64,000 nucleotides of DNA from Druceiella hillmani (lineage: Eukaryota; Arthropoda; Insecta; Lepidoptera; Hepialidae): positions 39,513,501 to 39,577,500 of the forward strand of contig JAYKKI010000013.1 in NCBI GenBank assembly GCA_039881145.1, written 5' to 3'. The notes under the pieces are model-generated. The model saw only the letters and a list, made by a program, of their open reading frames with translations, made no database searches and was not told the origin of the DNA. Both the position numbers and the translations under genes were made by a program. This document shows positions 1-12,951 of this stretch, piece after piece. Position 1 is the first letter of the stretch; each line of letters starts with the position of its first letter.

Positions 1-2085
1 CGAATTCTACTCGTGCTTGACAGAGTTTTTTTTTCAAACGAAAGATATTTTTAAAGTGTCTGGGCCCCAATATATATTTATGTAGATGTTAATATTTAGA
101 ACGGGTACTGTTTTCGTATGCTGTAGAGTATTGTCTTATTTGTTATCTAGTAAAGTTGTCAACTTTATAATTTTACTCATAATTTCATATTTTTTATTTC
201 TATAAATAAATCGATTTAACCTAATCAGCAATGGACAATCACGTTACATAAATAAGTGCAGAATTTTAAAATGTGTATCCTTAATATAATATGTAGTCTA
301 GTATTTTACTAGTATTTAATATTGTCACACGAAGCAGTTCAATACGAATGATCGAAGTGGATTAACTTTTCGACGTGGAGTAGTTTATGATATAGATATG
401 GTATTTATATTATTTAGCTATACGGTTTGAACGAATCTGTACAAAGGTGAAAGTAAGATTTGATTCCTCTTATATATTAAACTATTAAATTAAACCACAT
501 TTAGGCTTACAGTTTAAACGTCGTTTTGATTCAGCTCTATAAAAGAATACCTCTCAGTTATAAAGAATTATTTTTGCGATAAAATGTTTTTCAAGCTAGC
601 GTTATTAGAAATTTCTCCTGTAACTTTACTAAAATAATCCAATTAATTTATTGTGTAAATTACTAATTTAATATTGAATGGAATATATATCGCAAAGAAG
701 AAACGGAAAATATCTTTATTTTCGGATGTACAACTTGTATAATTTTACAGTCTCAACAAAGCAGAAAGTACCTTACATGCTTGACCTTTTTCGTTAAATT
801 ATATCGTTTCCAAATACTACTTTATTGGTCTCAGCAAGTCATTTTTATTGCTTTGATACTGATATGAACTGTGTGGGATAATATCACATTTCTTTTATTG
901 TCAACTGCAGGCACGCTCTTCATCGTAACAGCGGTCACGACGTCAGACAAATAGAATATTCCTTTTTGGATGATAATTATTTCTTATGTACTTTGCCAAA
1001 CTTTGCTTTCTTACCTTTTTTAATATTTGGCGAAACTTTAAAGTGAAAGAAAAATGTGAAAAAAAATTAGTAACAAAATGATGTCACATATAATTATAAA
1101 TCACTAGCATCGTAAGATATGATCCATTTGTTTTTGGCATCTTGTAAACTAAGCTGTCAGCTTGAAGTTCCTATAAATATCACATTTTGTTAACAAAATA
1201 AAAGTTATTTCTAATTACAATATTATTGTGTAAAATGATAACATATATAACTGATTACTACATACTTTTTAATAGCCCGATAGCCGCACCCTGTTACGTA
1301 ATACTACGTTTCTTTCTTCAATATTTAATTACCTGCAATTTTCCCTTTTATTTATCGTTTAACGATTTGATGTATCACGTAAACTTGTAGAGAATATGAA
1401 ACGATGCTTTTCCTTACGAAATGTGTAAACTCGTACATTTATTTTGATCAATTCATTGATTTTGTTTTCCCAAGGAAAATACTATAGAAAGCGTAAGTTA
1501 TATTTTAGTATTTAATAAAAACGATGGATGACGTACAAGTAAGTCATCCCGTAAATTACCTTAATGTGCGTACTTTAACGAACAACATTGGATATACAGT
1601 ATTAAGAACACGGGATCTTGTCCGAGAGACTATTTACTATACTTTACTATTTTTTACTATACTATATTTTATGTTTTATGTTTTAAACTAAAGCTGAGAC
1701 ATAGTAATTTGACTACGTTTTTTAATTTCTTTCTTTTTCACGAAGAAATGAAATTAATATTATTGCTCTTAAACCATATCAAAGTTTCTGTTTGTAAATC
1801 TGTACATAAAATATATACAAATTATATTGAAGATATTTAATAAAAAAAGTTATTTGGAAACATATATACTTTTATCGAAGAAGTAGAACACTAATATTTT
1901 TTTGAAATTTTTGTCGTTTGTTTCTTTTAAGTTACATAACCAATAACTCAGTTCACATGACTTTTAAAAAAAAATAGTGGTCGTCATAAAGTAACATTTA
2001 ATTCTTATTTAACCATAATAAGTTCGCCCCATGAAAAGATATAATAATTGAATACTTTCAAAAATTAACTTACAACATTTTAGTA
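1..2085. other. AT-rich intergenic DNA, nothing recognised
   Basis: This stretch is A+T-rich with homopolymer runs and no open frame of note on either strand. I see no transposon motif, tRNA box or gene-like GC rise. It runs up to the start of the degenerate tandem repeat near 2090. Confidence 0.6.
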
Positions 2086-2089
2086 CTAT

Positions 2090-3350
2090 AACAATATAAA
2101 GAAATATCTAGCTACACGACGCGTAATAATTTCGCAAATGTATATTGCATGTATAGATCAATAGATGGCGCTATGTGTATTTTAAATCGCTTAAACAATT
2201 TTTCTCACCGGATATACATTGGTAGAATGGGTATAGATACAATTAAAATATGGTATGGTATGGGAGTGATAAGCGTCTAAACAAGAAATATAAATGTGGG
2301 CAGATGCTGTTGTTGGTTGTCTTTCGCATTCATTTTTGGTTGTTGTATATATTCAACACAAGCTATTTCTCATGTTTTTTCCTCAATTTATTTAAAATAA
2401 TTTAAAAGTTGTCAACAATTATTTTATTCTTTGTGTAGGTTAAGTGATGGGTGGTAAAAATTTAATTGTCACATACTTTATTGCCTAGCCATAAAACAAA
2501 ACTGCAAAGTACTTACCGGAATCTAAAAAAAACTCATACAGTACGAAAATGTTTTTTGAAATATTTTTCTGTTTGTTTGTTTCTGTGTTTTTTGTACACA
2601 CATCACGTAAAATATTAAATAAATTCGAATGGTGAGAATATGAAAATTTACTAGAAGCAAGATATAGTTTTTATTCTGTTGCATTGGTTCACTCCATATG
2701 AAGATATACAAATTTAACATTTACAAAAATCGTTTAGATCACGTTAGTATAATACAACGTAGAAGCCCAGCAGACCGATACTTAGTAAAAACACAAATGT
2801 ATAGTGGACCTGTGTACACCAATACATAACGCTGTTTGTTTTTTAAACCGCGCAATGAAATTTTCCACTGTATATACATTGGCGAAATAGGCATGGCTAG
2901 AGGTAAAGTGTCGAGTGATACGGGTGGAGTTGGTGCTTCAGTAAGCAACTCTATTGCGGGGAGATACAAAAAGACATAGACAAATACATGGTATTCAGTT
3001 GTCTTCAGCACACATATTTTTTCGATGTTGTACGTTCTCGTTATACGCTTACCTTGCTTTCTAAATTTGCTTAAAATCGATTGTCAATATTTATATGTTA
3101 ATTACTTTAGTAAATGTAGTATTGAGCTGTATAAATTTGACGTTTTCGTATTTTATGTTTATACATATAATATAACTATGGAATTGGCATGGATATATAA
3201 CAAGATTAATAGAACCCAGAAATGTTATTGAAAGTTTGTTCGTTTCTCTGTGAGATTGTTTATTTGTTCGTACATCACGCAAGAGAGAACGAAGGAAATT
3301 CGGTGACGTTTTCACAGGTGGATTTTGTTGAGTTTTGGGTAACGTAGGTT
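2090..3350. repeat. Degenerate tandem repeat, about 0.66 kb units, locus 1
   Basis: About two diverged units. Landmarks recur in the same order: a TAGATGGCGC-like motif (2163-2173), an ATTGGTAGAATGGGTATAG-like motif (about 2218) recurring as a GGCGAAATAGGCATGG-like motif (about 2880), and a TTTGTTTGTACACA-like stretch ending in CATCACGTAAAAT (about 2595, again about 3262). The spacing of the second landmark is about 660 bp. The same landmarks recur at 44500-45760, so this is a dispersed family. I cannot assign it to a known class; a decayed satellite or the amplified end of a transposon are both possible. Short frames inside are not supported as genes. Confidence 0.6.
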
Positions 3351-3352
3351 TT

Positions 3353-3907
3353 GTTTTATCGCAATCGACTATTATAAAAGGATATATGACAATTTGATTT
3401 TTCAAAGTAAATATATACAATTACTTAAAAAGTTACTTGTATAGTTATCTTAATAGACGGGCTTAGGTATCCCAATCTGATAATTAAATTAATAGCATTT
3501 TTTAAAAGCCCACATACGAACGAATTCAAGTTCATTTGTTTTATCGCAATCGACTATTATAAAAGGAAATATGACAATTTCATTTTTCAAAGTAAATATA
3601 TACAATTACTTAAAAAGTTACTTGTATAATTATCTTAATAGACGGGCTTAGGTATCCCAATTTGATAATTAAATTAATAGCATTTTTTAAAAGCCCACAT
3701 ACGAACGAATTCAAGTTCATTTGTTTTATCGCAATCGACTATTATAAAAGGAAATATGACAATTTCATTTTTCAAAGTAAATATATACAATTACTTAAAA
3801 AGTTACTTGTATAATTATCTTAATAGACGGGCTTAGGTATCCCAATTTGATAATTAAATTAATAGCATTTTTTAAAAGCCCACATACGAACGAATTCAAG
3901 TTCATAG
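3353..3907. repeat. Three tandem copies of a 185 bp unit
   Basis: Copies start at 3353, 3538 and 3723, each opening with GTTTTATCGCAATCGACTA and closing with a GAATTCAAGTTCAT motif. Copies 2 and 3 look identical by eye. Copy 1 differs from them at about four positions, which implies a recent duplication of the last unit. The array abuts the degenerate 0.66 kb repeat. A start of the unit (ATGTTTTATCGAACTGACC) recurs after locus 2 near 45750, so the 185 bp unit seems to be a locally amplified part of the larger repeat. Confidence 0.9.
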
Positions 3908-6900
3908 CTAGTGTTGTGAATAAAAGTGTTTAATTTATCAAAATGTTGTAGTAAAAAAAATAATGATTTATTATATTTGCTTATTAAACTTTTAATAAAA
4001 TTATCTGTGTTGTAGTAATGCAGAGTACGTCACAATTAAGAAAGTGGTAATAACTGTAGATTATTTTATTTATTTTGTTAAGTATGATTTCAGTCTGCCC
4101 CACTGTGCCTAAGAAATAAGCATGCTTAATTTTTATGTGTTTACGTGGGAATACTACAACGAATAAGTTTTAAATTTGGGTGTTAATTTAAGTAGCATAA
4201 CACCTTAATGAGAGTTAATTTTAAAAAAATCAGAAAATAAAACATTGCTATCTAGAAGCAGAGTGTTGGAGTATTTCTTACGTATATTTAATTATATGTG
4301 TCATAGATGTTTACCAATGCATGCATCATTGGCCCATTCGCGCTACCAGCAGCCTAGTAGCGATCCCAGAACATGTGACTGCTAAGACGATGGCGCTAAT
4401 ATTCCTTACTATGGCATCAGAAATTTAAATTGATTGACTCCGTATTCATTCACGTTGTCCTATATAAACACAGAGACTTCCAAATTGCTGAAATATGAGG
4501 AAATATTAAAGTCTTCGAAAGTTCAAATACATATTTTTAAATAAAAGTTAGGAAGTCAGTTAATGTTTTGTATTTTTTCCATAAAATTTTTATGTGAAGC
4601 CAAACGTCTAAAAATTTTAAATAATTATTTAAGTTGAAATTATTGTTTTAAAAATTGAACATCTTTTCAACTATAATGTCGAAATATTTTTGTCCTTAGC
4701 AACCCACCACCTAATTAGTTGGCTGTCAAAAAAAACCTGGATTAACTTGTGAGCAATGTATTTTTTATGCAAATCATGGTATATAGATAATTTAATTATT
4801 CAAACATAAACACATTATGGAAATTTTTGGAGTGCAAGTTTATACCATTCCTTTGCGATTATCAATACCAAAAAAATGGCAGACCACAAATCTAGACACA
4901 ATCATAATACACACGTATTAAATGCAATTACATGCAATATAATTTCACTGGAAAAAAAAATTGAAATAAAATCAGTACGGAGTTTTACCATAAATACGCC
5001 CTATAATCATAACATATAAGGTATAAAGAAAATTAGAATTATATATATATATATATATATGTGTGTAATTTTCTTATCCAAACCTGTAGGTTTGGATAAA
5101 AAATCGTACTTTAATTTATTAATTTTCTTGGTATCAAAGTTGTTCAAAATCAACATGATTTTCACAATATTTTATATAAATTTACTTTTACTAGAATATA
5201 TTAGTGTTCTGTGGGACTTCAGGAACAGATAATTTTTAATCGAATATATCCCATTTTGAAAATAAAAATTATATTTGAATACAAAAATAAAAACCATTCA
5301 AATTTTTATCAAAACAGGAAAAAAGGGATCATCAAATTGTTGCAAAGATTAAAATGATTTCATGAATAGCTTTGACTTTGTAAGGAACGGTAACGGAAAG
5401 GAAAAATTTAGAAAATTTTCTGATGTGTTTAAACGACTATGCAACCAAGGTTTATATAAAATCTAATAAATGAATTTTATGGATCATACTTTCCTTCCTA
5501 ATTTGTTTTTTTTTTAATTATCATTCGATAATTTTTCACAAAGTTATTGACGATCAGAATAAAGATTTAAACGCATTAAATTCTCATAATAATGATCATA
5601 AAATATCGCAAAAAGTTTTGAAATGGAGAAAAAGTTTCAAAATAAATTTATTATTATAAGAAATTATGAGATTATTGGTGTACACTTTTTTGTGAAAAAA
5701 ATGTTTATAAAAGATATGCAAAAAAAATAGCTCACATTTTATATAAGGGTTTGTAACTGTTTAAAACTCCAGAATAATTTATAAAACTAAAAAGTCACCT
5801 GAAATTTTACCACATAATTTGCAGTCATTTCAAAATCGTTTGGAAAATTTGGTTGATTTCTTAATATTCTCTTCTAGTATCATTTAGTATAAGAAGTAGC
5901 TGACTACGTTTCGTGTATATACATATTTACATACAAGTAGCTGGCTATGTTGCATATATGTACATATGTACTTATAAGTAATAGATAAAAATATGACATG
6001 TGCAATATTAGATACAGTTTAGTGTAACATATAGTAGCGTAGTAATTTAAGCTATTATCGCTGGTATTTAAATTATTTCGATTATTGTCTAATGCTATGT
6101 TAAATTCTGACTACGATCTACGTTAACCTATAACAGAGGAAATAAATTACCGAAATTTCCAAGATTTACAAGTACATGTAAATTAGAAGCTTTTTTTTAC
6201 TCCTGCCTCACGACTATTCTGAAAGTGTTTGAAAAAAATATATATTATACGATAAGGTACCGTTGCAGAATTTTAAGATACACTTAACTAGGAAAGACTA
6301 ATTTAATATGAAATAATTTTTTTATTAAGAATTTCGACGAATTCTTATTACAAAATATTTAAATTTTTGGAAATCAGTAAAATGCTCTCATAGTGTGTAT
6401 TAAATGACTTCAGCAAAATATTGTGACAAACGTACACAAAAAAATAAATTAATATTTTATGGGTAATCGGTGAAAATTATTCAGGTAATTTATTACAAAG
6501 AATTGGTAAAGATAATGAAATTGTATGACGACTTACGTTTTAAGTCAATATTTTCCTTAAAAACTTTGAAATGTGATATTGGAAAAAAGCTACGGATGGA
6601 AATATGACACCTATTTTTCAGGTATAAAGGATAGTCGTATTGGTTGAAAATTGTAATAATTTTATAATTTTTTTTATTGCCTGAAGACAATTATTTATTT
6701 TAAATATTAATAATATTTCTTAAACGTATAATTCATCCGTATAATCAATGCCATCTGTATAATCAATGTCATTTTAAGACTTGGCGTCCGTCAAATGGAC
6801 ACATAATTTAATATTTATTATTGCAGTAAACAGCCTTTAAAGGGTGCTTACTTGTTTCAATTTATGTTTTAATATCGCTTGCAATGATTTTTCAATGACA

Positions 6901-7640
6901 GCAATGTTGCTCAAAATTTTAACTGTAAATATAAAATAATTTGTAAGGTGTAGAATTTTTTCGAAATAATATCTGTTTTATTTTGAAATTGTAAAATTGC
7001 CTTTTGTTATTTGCAAGAGAGAAATAGTCTCTCGTCAAAGTTCTCCGTTAGTGTTTTTGAAGCCCTTTACAAGTACACATTGTATACGTTTTTTAGATTA
7101 TTTCTTTACAAATTTTACCTTTTGCATAAATTAAATTCAGTGATCGGTCTTGATTAAGCTTTCAAAGTGCAATGATATTAACTTTATATCTTAGCGGTAA
7201 ATTTCTGACTCATATCCAGAAGTGGATAAGATATTTAATTGTACGTCTTTACCGTAGAAGAATTAATTAACATTTTTAAAGGATTTTTAATTGTACATGC
7301 TTGCCGTGAATTCTGGTGAACTCTGGTTAAATAATAATTGATAAATATATGAAGAACAAAATATGAAATATTCATTCTGGCTCAAGATTTTCGTTTTATA
7401 TCCCGGAGGAATCTCTAATCTGTGTTATAAAATTGCAAAGAATATTTCGAGAAAGTTCTCTAACCCATGAATTTGAGACAATAGACCAGTGTGAATAAGG
7501 AGCAGAGAATGAAGAATAATCAGTGATCCTAATCTTTTTATTTCCGAAATCAAAAGAAAGAAATATTTAATTGATATGACTGGATGTGAATGATCCTGTG
7601 GACGAGCATCGATTATCGTATTATGACTTCTCTTGACGTG
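3908..7640. other. AT-rich DNA with minor hairpins
   Basis: No gene recognised. It holds a short AT/GT microsatellite (5041-5066) followed at once by a perfect 11-bp-stem hairpin at 5074-5099 (TTATCCAAACC, loop TGTA, GGTTTGGATAA). Small open frames such as 6493-6690 and 7425-7643 lack any recognisable domain. Confidence 0.5.
5074..5099. repeat. Perfect 11-bp hairpin beside AT/GT microsatellite
   Basis: TTATCCAAACC and its exact complement GGTTTGGATAA are separated by TGTA. It lies just right of the (AT)n(GT)3 run at 5041-5066. No function can be assigned. Confidence 0.8.
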
Positions 7641-7659
7641 CAAAATCTTGACTCGAAGC

Positions 7660-7860
7660 CAACCGGCTTCGGGTCAGCATTCTGCACCCTTAAGTGCTTG
7701 TTCACATTGACTTGCAAGCGCGCAGGACGCATAGTGTAATATGCAAGTGTTCACGTACAAAACGCAGGTGAGGTGGAAGTAATAGCCCCTTCAGGTCATC
7801 AGCTGGTAGAGCTCTAGAGGACTACGAGATCAGTTTTCTGTAAAGTTGAGGTCAGTAAAT
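7660..7860 (+). repeat. GC-richer patch, possible tRNA-derived SINE relic
   Basis: A local rise in GC. At about 7798-7836, TCATCAGCTGGTAGAGCTC is like the D-arm/A-box region of a tRNA, followed by a GACTACGAGATC stretch in the position of an anticodon arm. A proper B box is not clear. It could be a worn tRNA-like SINE head or a coincidence. Confidence 0.25.
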
Positions 7861-8549
7861 GATTAGAACAAATAAAGAATTTTCCTCAGTCGCGAGAAAT
7901 TGTAAAAATAGATATTTCGTTTTCTTTAGTGAGCAACGATTATTTTGTTAAATATTTTTCTTTCCTAATTCATTTAAATAGGCAATATATTCTATCAGAT
8001 TTCAATATTATTTAAAAGTTAAGAATCAATTTATTCTAGTGACTTCCTATATTTATGCGGTTCTATAGACTTTTATTTCCATTTGAAAATTAAGGAGAAT
8101 AGCACTAACAGAAATCATATTTTTTTATTACGTTAGATTCCGGAAGGTTACACTGTAAAACCCGTCGCATCTAAATCGGACTCACTAGCACTAATAACAA
8201 TATCTTAGAGCAATATTAATAGTAATTAGATGTCTTGTGTATATATATATATATATAATTTCTTTTTGAATATAGCTATTGTAGATATTTAAAAGGACAG
8301 TATTTTTCTCCTATTTCATTTTTACACAATAAAGGATAATAAAAAATATATCGAGGATGAATTAGGCTGTACAATTTAGCACATGTTTTGCAAGAAGATT
8401 TCGCTGCACTGAAAGATTCCAGTTAGTCAAAAAACGAGTTCAATAAACTTAACTAAAAATTTAAACAATTAAATTTTTTCGAATTTATTAAGGTCAACTG
8501 TACTTATAGTAATTTACTAGTACTAAATAAATGAAATAAATAATTTGGG

Positions 8550-8685
8550 GCAAAATGGAAGAACTTCCGTATGGCCGTAAGTCTCGTAATCGCAAATTAC
8601 TCCGCTAGAAAGATTTCCATTCGTCTCTTACCCGGGGGTTTACCGCGAATATTAATGTTTATTTGAGTGGAAGTTCTTTTTCAAT
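8550..8685. repeat. Small inverted-repeat element candidate
   Basis: A GC-richer block of about 130 bp starts with AATGGAAGAACTTCC and ends with GGAAGTTCTTTTTC, giving a terminal inverted repeat of about 10-12 bp. The interior includes TCTTACCCGGGGGTTTACCGC. A clear target duplication was not found. It could be a MITE remnant. Confidence 0.35.
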
Positions 8686-9432
8686 TTGGTGTGGCTAGCA
8701 AATTTTGCGAATTTACTTTTTTCGATAAACAAAAGATTTTGAGTCGTTTTTTTACATCTGGAAGTTTTAGGGCGATTTGAGTTTCTTTTATTTGTCTGCT
8801 GCATATAAACATATTTATATACTTCCTCAACTTAATAATTCCTCAACGTAATATATAAATTAGCAGTTTCGAAGATAGAGGGCGGAGGACATATTTTTAT
8901 GGACATTTCCAATAATATCTCCGGAATTAATTTAATAATGTCTGAAATTAATATTTTGAAAAAAGTGGTTTTTGAGTCCTGTAGTATTTTTGAGTGGCAT
9001 TTAGTTATATATATTAGAATTAACTTGCTTTGTTATTTTGTTAATTTTCAATATTTTATATAATACAATTTCTGAGAAAAATTTTAGGAGTTTTGTTATG
9101 AACAGTTTTGAAATCTTTGTAAGTTACTCATCTAATCGATAACCAATAAAATAAAAACAAGTTTAAAACTTTAGTACTTTATTTAACTCCTCCAAAATTT
9201 CTGTGTTATTGTTTAAGTGTAGGCGGGTCAGTAACTTGCACATATCTGAACAAATACATGTGCTTTATTATAAAGTCAAATTTAAAGTTTTTTATGGAAC
9301 TAAACGACAGTGAGAGACGGAGGAATACGTGAGTAATATTCCAAGGATTCTATTATTTTCCTTCTGAAGTAAGAAACTCTGAAAAATAACTCATTGAGCT
9401 AAACGAAAGTAACTCAAGGAACTGAACGTACT

Positions 9433-9482
<50 letters not shown>
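9433..9482. repeat. ATC/CAT trinucleotide microsatellite
   Basis: About 16-17 uninterrupted ATC units. It directly precedes the Helitron-like element. A short ATC run stands in the same place beside the second copy (29340-29353). Confidence 0.95.
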
Positions 9483-9974
9483 ATATATTAATACGCTAAG
9501 GTTAAGATGTTACTCTCCCTTTTTAGAAAAAACCTCACAACTAATCCACATAAATTATATATCATTTTATAGATAATTGCTTGCTCTACCGGCATCCACA
9601 ACTAAAAAATTTATTATTGCTATTGTTTTTGTAAATTAATTAATTATTAAAATTATATACACAAAACAGCAATGCTGCCATCTAACGGCTCAACGTCAAT
9701 ATGATTGACGGTCGGTAAAATTTTTGTTTAATTTCAAATCCACTCACGTATAAATAAAGTGGCGCTTTAGCTCAATGCTTTTGATACTTGCGCCTCTATA
9801 TGTCAATTTTAGTAAAATATTTGTTTGATCTGTCATCTGAGCTTCATAATGGAATAAAAACGTAATAAGCAGTGTGCAAAATTAGAAATGAATTGAATAC
9901 CTGCAATCAATTTTGATTTATTAAATTGAGTTGAATAATTTATAATGCGGAGACTTCGCACGGGCCACGCTAGT
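9483..9974 (+). mobile_element. Non-autonomous Helitron/Helentron-like element, copy 1
   Basis: The copy begins ATATATTAATACGCTAAGG after an ATC microsatellite and ends with a short hairpin (TGCGGAG A CTTCGCA, 9946-9960) followed by GGGCCACGCTAGT. A hairpin about 10 bases before a CTAG-T end is the 3' signature of Helitron-type elements, and microsatellites next to the 5' end are known in Helentron-associated elements of insects. An internal perfect hairpin CGTCAAT-ATG-ATTGACG lies near 9691-9707. No coding sequence is present. A copy with near-identical sequence lies at 29355-29764; it lacks about 85 bp found here between a GGAATAAA motif and the end hairpin. Confidence 0.65.
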
Positions 9975-10039
9975 TTATTTTATTTATGTTGATCGTGACT
10001 CTCGAATGCTCTGAATGTATGACCATTACTGAATGGTAG

Positions 10040-10335
10040 GTTGCTTTTGTTACTAAATGATTAATTTTGGGCGCGATATGAATTCATCATCAAAAACCCG
10101 TCTCACCCTCCAAAGCGCGCAACTTGGAGGTAACCGCCACGCTGGCAGGCGGGTTGGCAATCACAGTGCGCAGCTTCTCGCATCAATGGCACTGCTGACT
10201 AACACTGAACTGTGGTATTTAAGCAAAGCGATTACTAACACCATGCCTGTTCCGCTTGACTAATCCGGAAATCGAGCTCAGGACCTCCCAATGCCGTCAA
10301 AGTCCAATGATCAAGGCAACATATCAAGACGTCAA
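10040..10335. repeat. GC-rich patch, possible retroelement or SINE relic
   Basis: About 270 bp with much higher GC than its surroundings, including a 68-codon frame (10057-10263) with no known domain. On the minus strand, GGTCCTGAGCTCGATTTCCGG (about 10264-10284) is loosely like a pol III B box, but no partner A box was found. The composition contrast suggests an inserted sequence. Class unknown. Confidence 0.3.
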
Positions 10336-12420
10336 TTATAAGCAATATGCATAATGCATAAAACATAATTTTTAAATACTCGTGTGTATCGATACCTAAT
10401 TGCACTGTTAATTACAGTGCTCTTTTTTATGGCTTATAAATGATTATGACGAGTTTCTTAGAAAGAAACTTAAAGTAGATAGAACATTTAAAATTAAAGA
10501 AGTTTGCTCTGACATTTGTAAGCTTTAAGTAGGAAGCAAGTATTAAATATTGAAAGGAAAATATTTTTCCAAGTCAAAATGACAATTAATATTTACTTCT
10601 GAACGAAATCAATTTTAAAACTATATTATATACTTGAGGCCTATTAAAATCAGTCTCATATTCGTGAATGATTATTAGCATGCGGTTATATTAGGTGAGC
10701 AACTCGACGCTTGTTTACTTTAATAATTAACCAAGGCATTAAAACGTCACCAGGTTAATTTGCTAAAAGTGCTTTGAGTCTGCATTTCAAATTAATTACT
10801 CCGTATCTTGACGTCGACATTATTTGCTGTTGTGAATGAATTTGCCTGGTAAACGATTGTGATAAGTATATTATTTTACTAAGTGCGCAATCAAATCGTG
10901 AAACTGAAGAGAAACACAAAATTGTGCGTTCATTACCATTGACAAAAGTCGTGTTTGAATGTTTTAAGCATATTGTTTGAGTGTCGCGTTATTTGAGTCA
11001 TCGTTTAAATTAGGTGTTCTTGTTTTCATCTTTAATTGCATTACATTTTAGGAGAAAATGAATTTCCAATGTTTGGAGAATAAAAATAAAATGAATATCA
11101 TTGAATGAGACTCTTTTGTTATAGTTCCCGTTGCTTTATGTTTGATCTTCATTATTTACGTCCGTCAATTGTTATTCCTTTAAATATATGTTATAAATTT
11201 ATCGATACATCAGAAGTTGCTAATAATTTAAGAATATAAAACCCACATAATAATGTAACCACAAAAATATACAAGATAAATTAATAAAATATCAACAATT
11301 GCCACCGTGCAAAGTAATACAAAGAAAATAAACCATAATTAGATGTAATCGTAATGATATAATTTGCGAGATTCACGCCAGGGAAAAAGTGTCAGTTTGT
11401 GATGTAATTTTCGTTTTGACATTTGAAATGGAAAATATTGAAGGCAGCTCAAAAATTTAAAGTACGCTGTACAACTTAGTCAACCACAACAAAACTTGCT
11501 TTAATCATGAGTGATCAACCTTAGTCATTCAGTTCAAATCTTTTCTAACTAACGCTATATATAATTTAGGGATAAGATACGTAGAAAAGGCGATTGTTTT
11601 TATGGCGATGATGACTATAATGCTCCGATGACGGATATAAAGAACAATGTGGTAGATGACCAACTCGGGCTTGCCGATATGGTCGATTGATAGTCGATTT
11701 GACAAGCCTATGTGTGTGTCAAAACAGAGGAAATTAATCCTCTGTTTTATTTATTAAGATTCGTAGTCCGTTCAATGGTGTATTACCTATTTAAATGTGT
11801 ATTTGATTTGATTTGGCGAATTTTTCTAGTGATTTTTTTCGGAAGAGGGATTATTCCAACAATCAAGATCTCCTTGCTATGCGTCTGTAGAATCATCTCT
11901 AGAACATTGACAAGACAGTTTTTCTTAATGTTATTAAATATGACCCTCTGCTTCTTTCGGTATAACCTGTGTTCATGCTTCATGCGCCTATACATTTCAT
12001 GTGTTATTACGAGCAATGAGTAATAAGTTTGTCTGTTTGTAAATAAAAAAACTTAATTCTTAAATTTTTAAGTTATTAATTTTTTTGTCAAATATCTTTA
12101 GACACAACTAACTCAGAGAAAATATCTATTATTTCCATTTTTTTGCTTTAATATTTCTTACAAGATATATCTTAAAATAATACTCTTAAGAGTTATAATA
12201 TCATGAAAGGCAGCATTTTTTACTCGTTTGTCTATTATTTAGAGTAAAAGCTATTTGCATTGTTATTTTCTCCAACGAATAATAAAATAATAAATAATTT
12301 TCAGGGAAAATTAAAAAAACTTTGAGAAGAGTATATTCCACTGTCGATTATCAATTTATTGTCATTAGGGTGGCCAATAAGTTATGACGGTTAGAAACTT
12401 TAGGAACAATTTACGATCGA
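10336..12420. other. AT-rich DNA; overlapping open frames on both strands, unassigned
   Basis: No recognised gene. At 11712-12023 a 103-codon plus-strand frame overlaps a 77-codon minus-strand frame (11783-12016). The minus frame is rich in Lys/Arg and would be the more protein-like, but neither shows a motif I recognise. The rest is AT-rich filler. Confidence 0.4.
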
Positions 12421-12650
12421 GTACGTATAAAGAGGGTACAACGTTCTACAACATCAGTTACAGTTTGACTATTGACGAGTCAACATTAAGAAAATATGGA
12501 AGATCTCTAAACGTACGTCAATCACTACTTGCTTTATAAATTTCAATCTAATAATTCGGTAATAAAAACCACACGCAGTCTATGATGCTATCTCAGAAGG
12601 TACTACAAGACCATAATTCCAGCAAATACGGGGGGACAACTACACGTTAT
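12420..12650 (+). repeat. Diverged dispersed repeat, copy 1 (LTR-like?)
   Basis: It shares an ordered set of motifs with 61650-61880: a TATAAAGAGGG start, then AAAATATGGAAGATCTCTAAA, then CACTACTTGCTTTATAAATTTC, then GATGCTATCTCAGAAGGTACT. The TATAAA-AGAGGG start followed by such a leader is reminiscent of an LTR promoter, but no LTR pair or target duplication was found. Identity between the copies is low. Confidence 0.4.
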
Positions 12651-12878
12651 GGTATTAACTCAGGTCTTATCGACCAGTTATCGACTCAACTCTTATTAAC
12701 AAGTATCAAAGTTTCAGTTATATTAAAACCATTAATTCAAAAAGAACTCCAAATTACAACGCAAATTTTGGCTACTTAATTTGAAAAACTAGCAAATTTA
12801 CACGAGTCAGCAAATTCAACAAATATATTGTCTACTTACGCAATCAATTCAGTATAAAAGTGACGCAATTGTCGTATA

Positions 12879-12881
<3 letters not shown>

Positions 12882-12950
<69 letters not shown>
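12882..12950. repeat. (TA)n microsatellite
   Basis: About 34 uninterrupted TA units in AT-rich DNA. Confidence 0.97.

Positions 12951-12951
<1 letters not shown>

Noticed and set aside
7790..7860. A true tRNA gene
   Set aside because: Only a D-arm-like segment is visible. No T-arm GTTCRA box and no acceptor stem pairing.
9433..9482. ATC repeat as a CRISPR-like or coding repeat
   Set aside because: A simple trinucleotide microsatellite without spacers.
11712..12023. 103-codon plus frame and 77-codon minus frame
   Set aside because: No domain, mutually overlapping, AT-biased composition. Not supported as genes.
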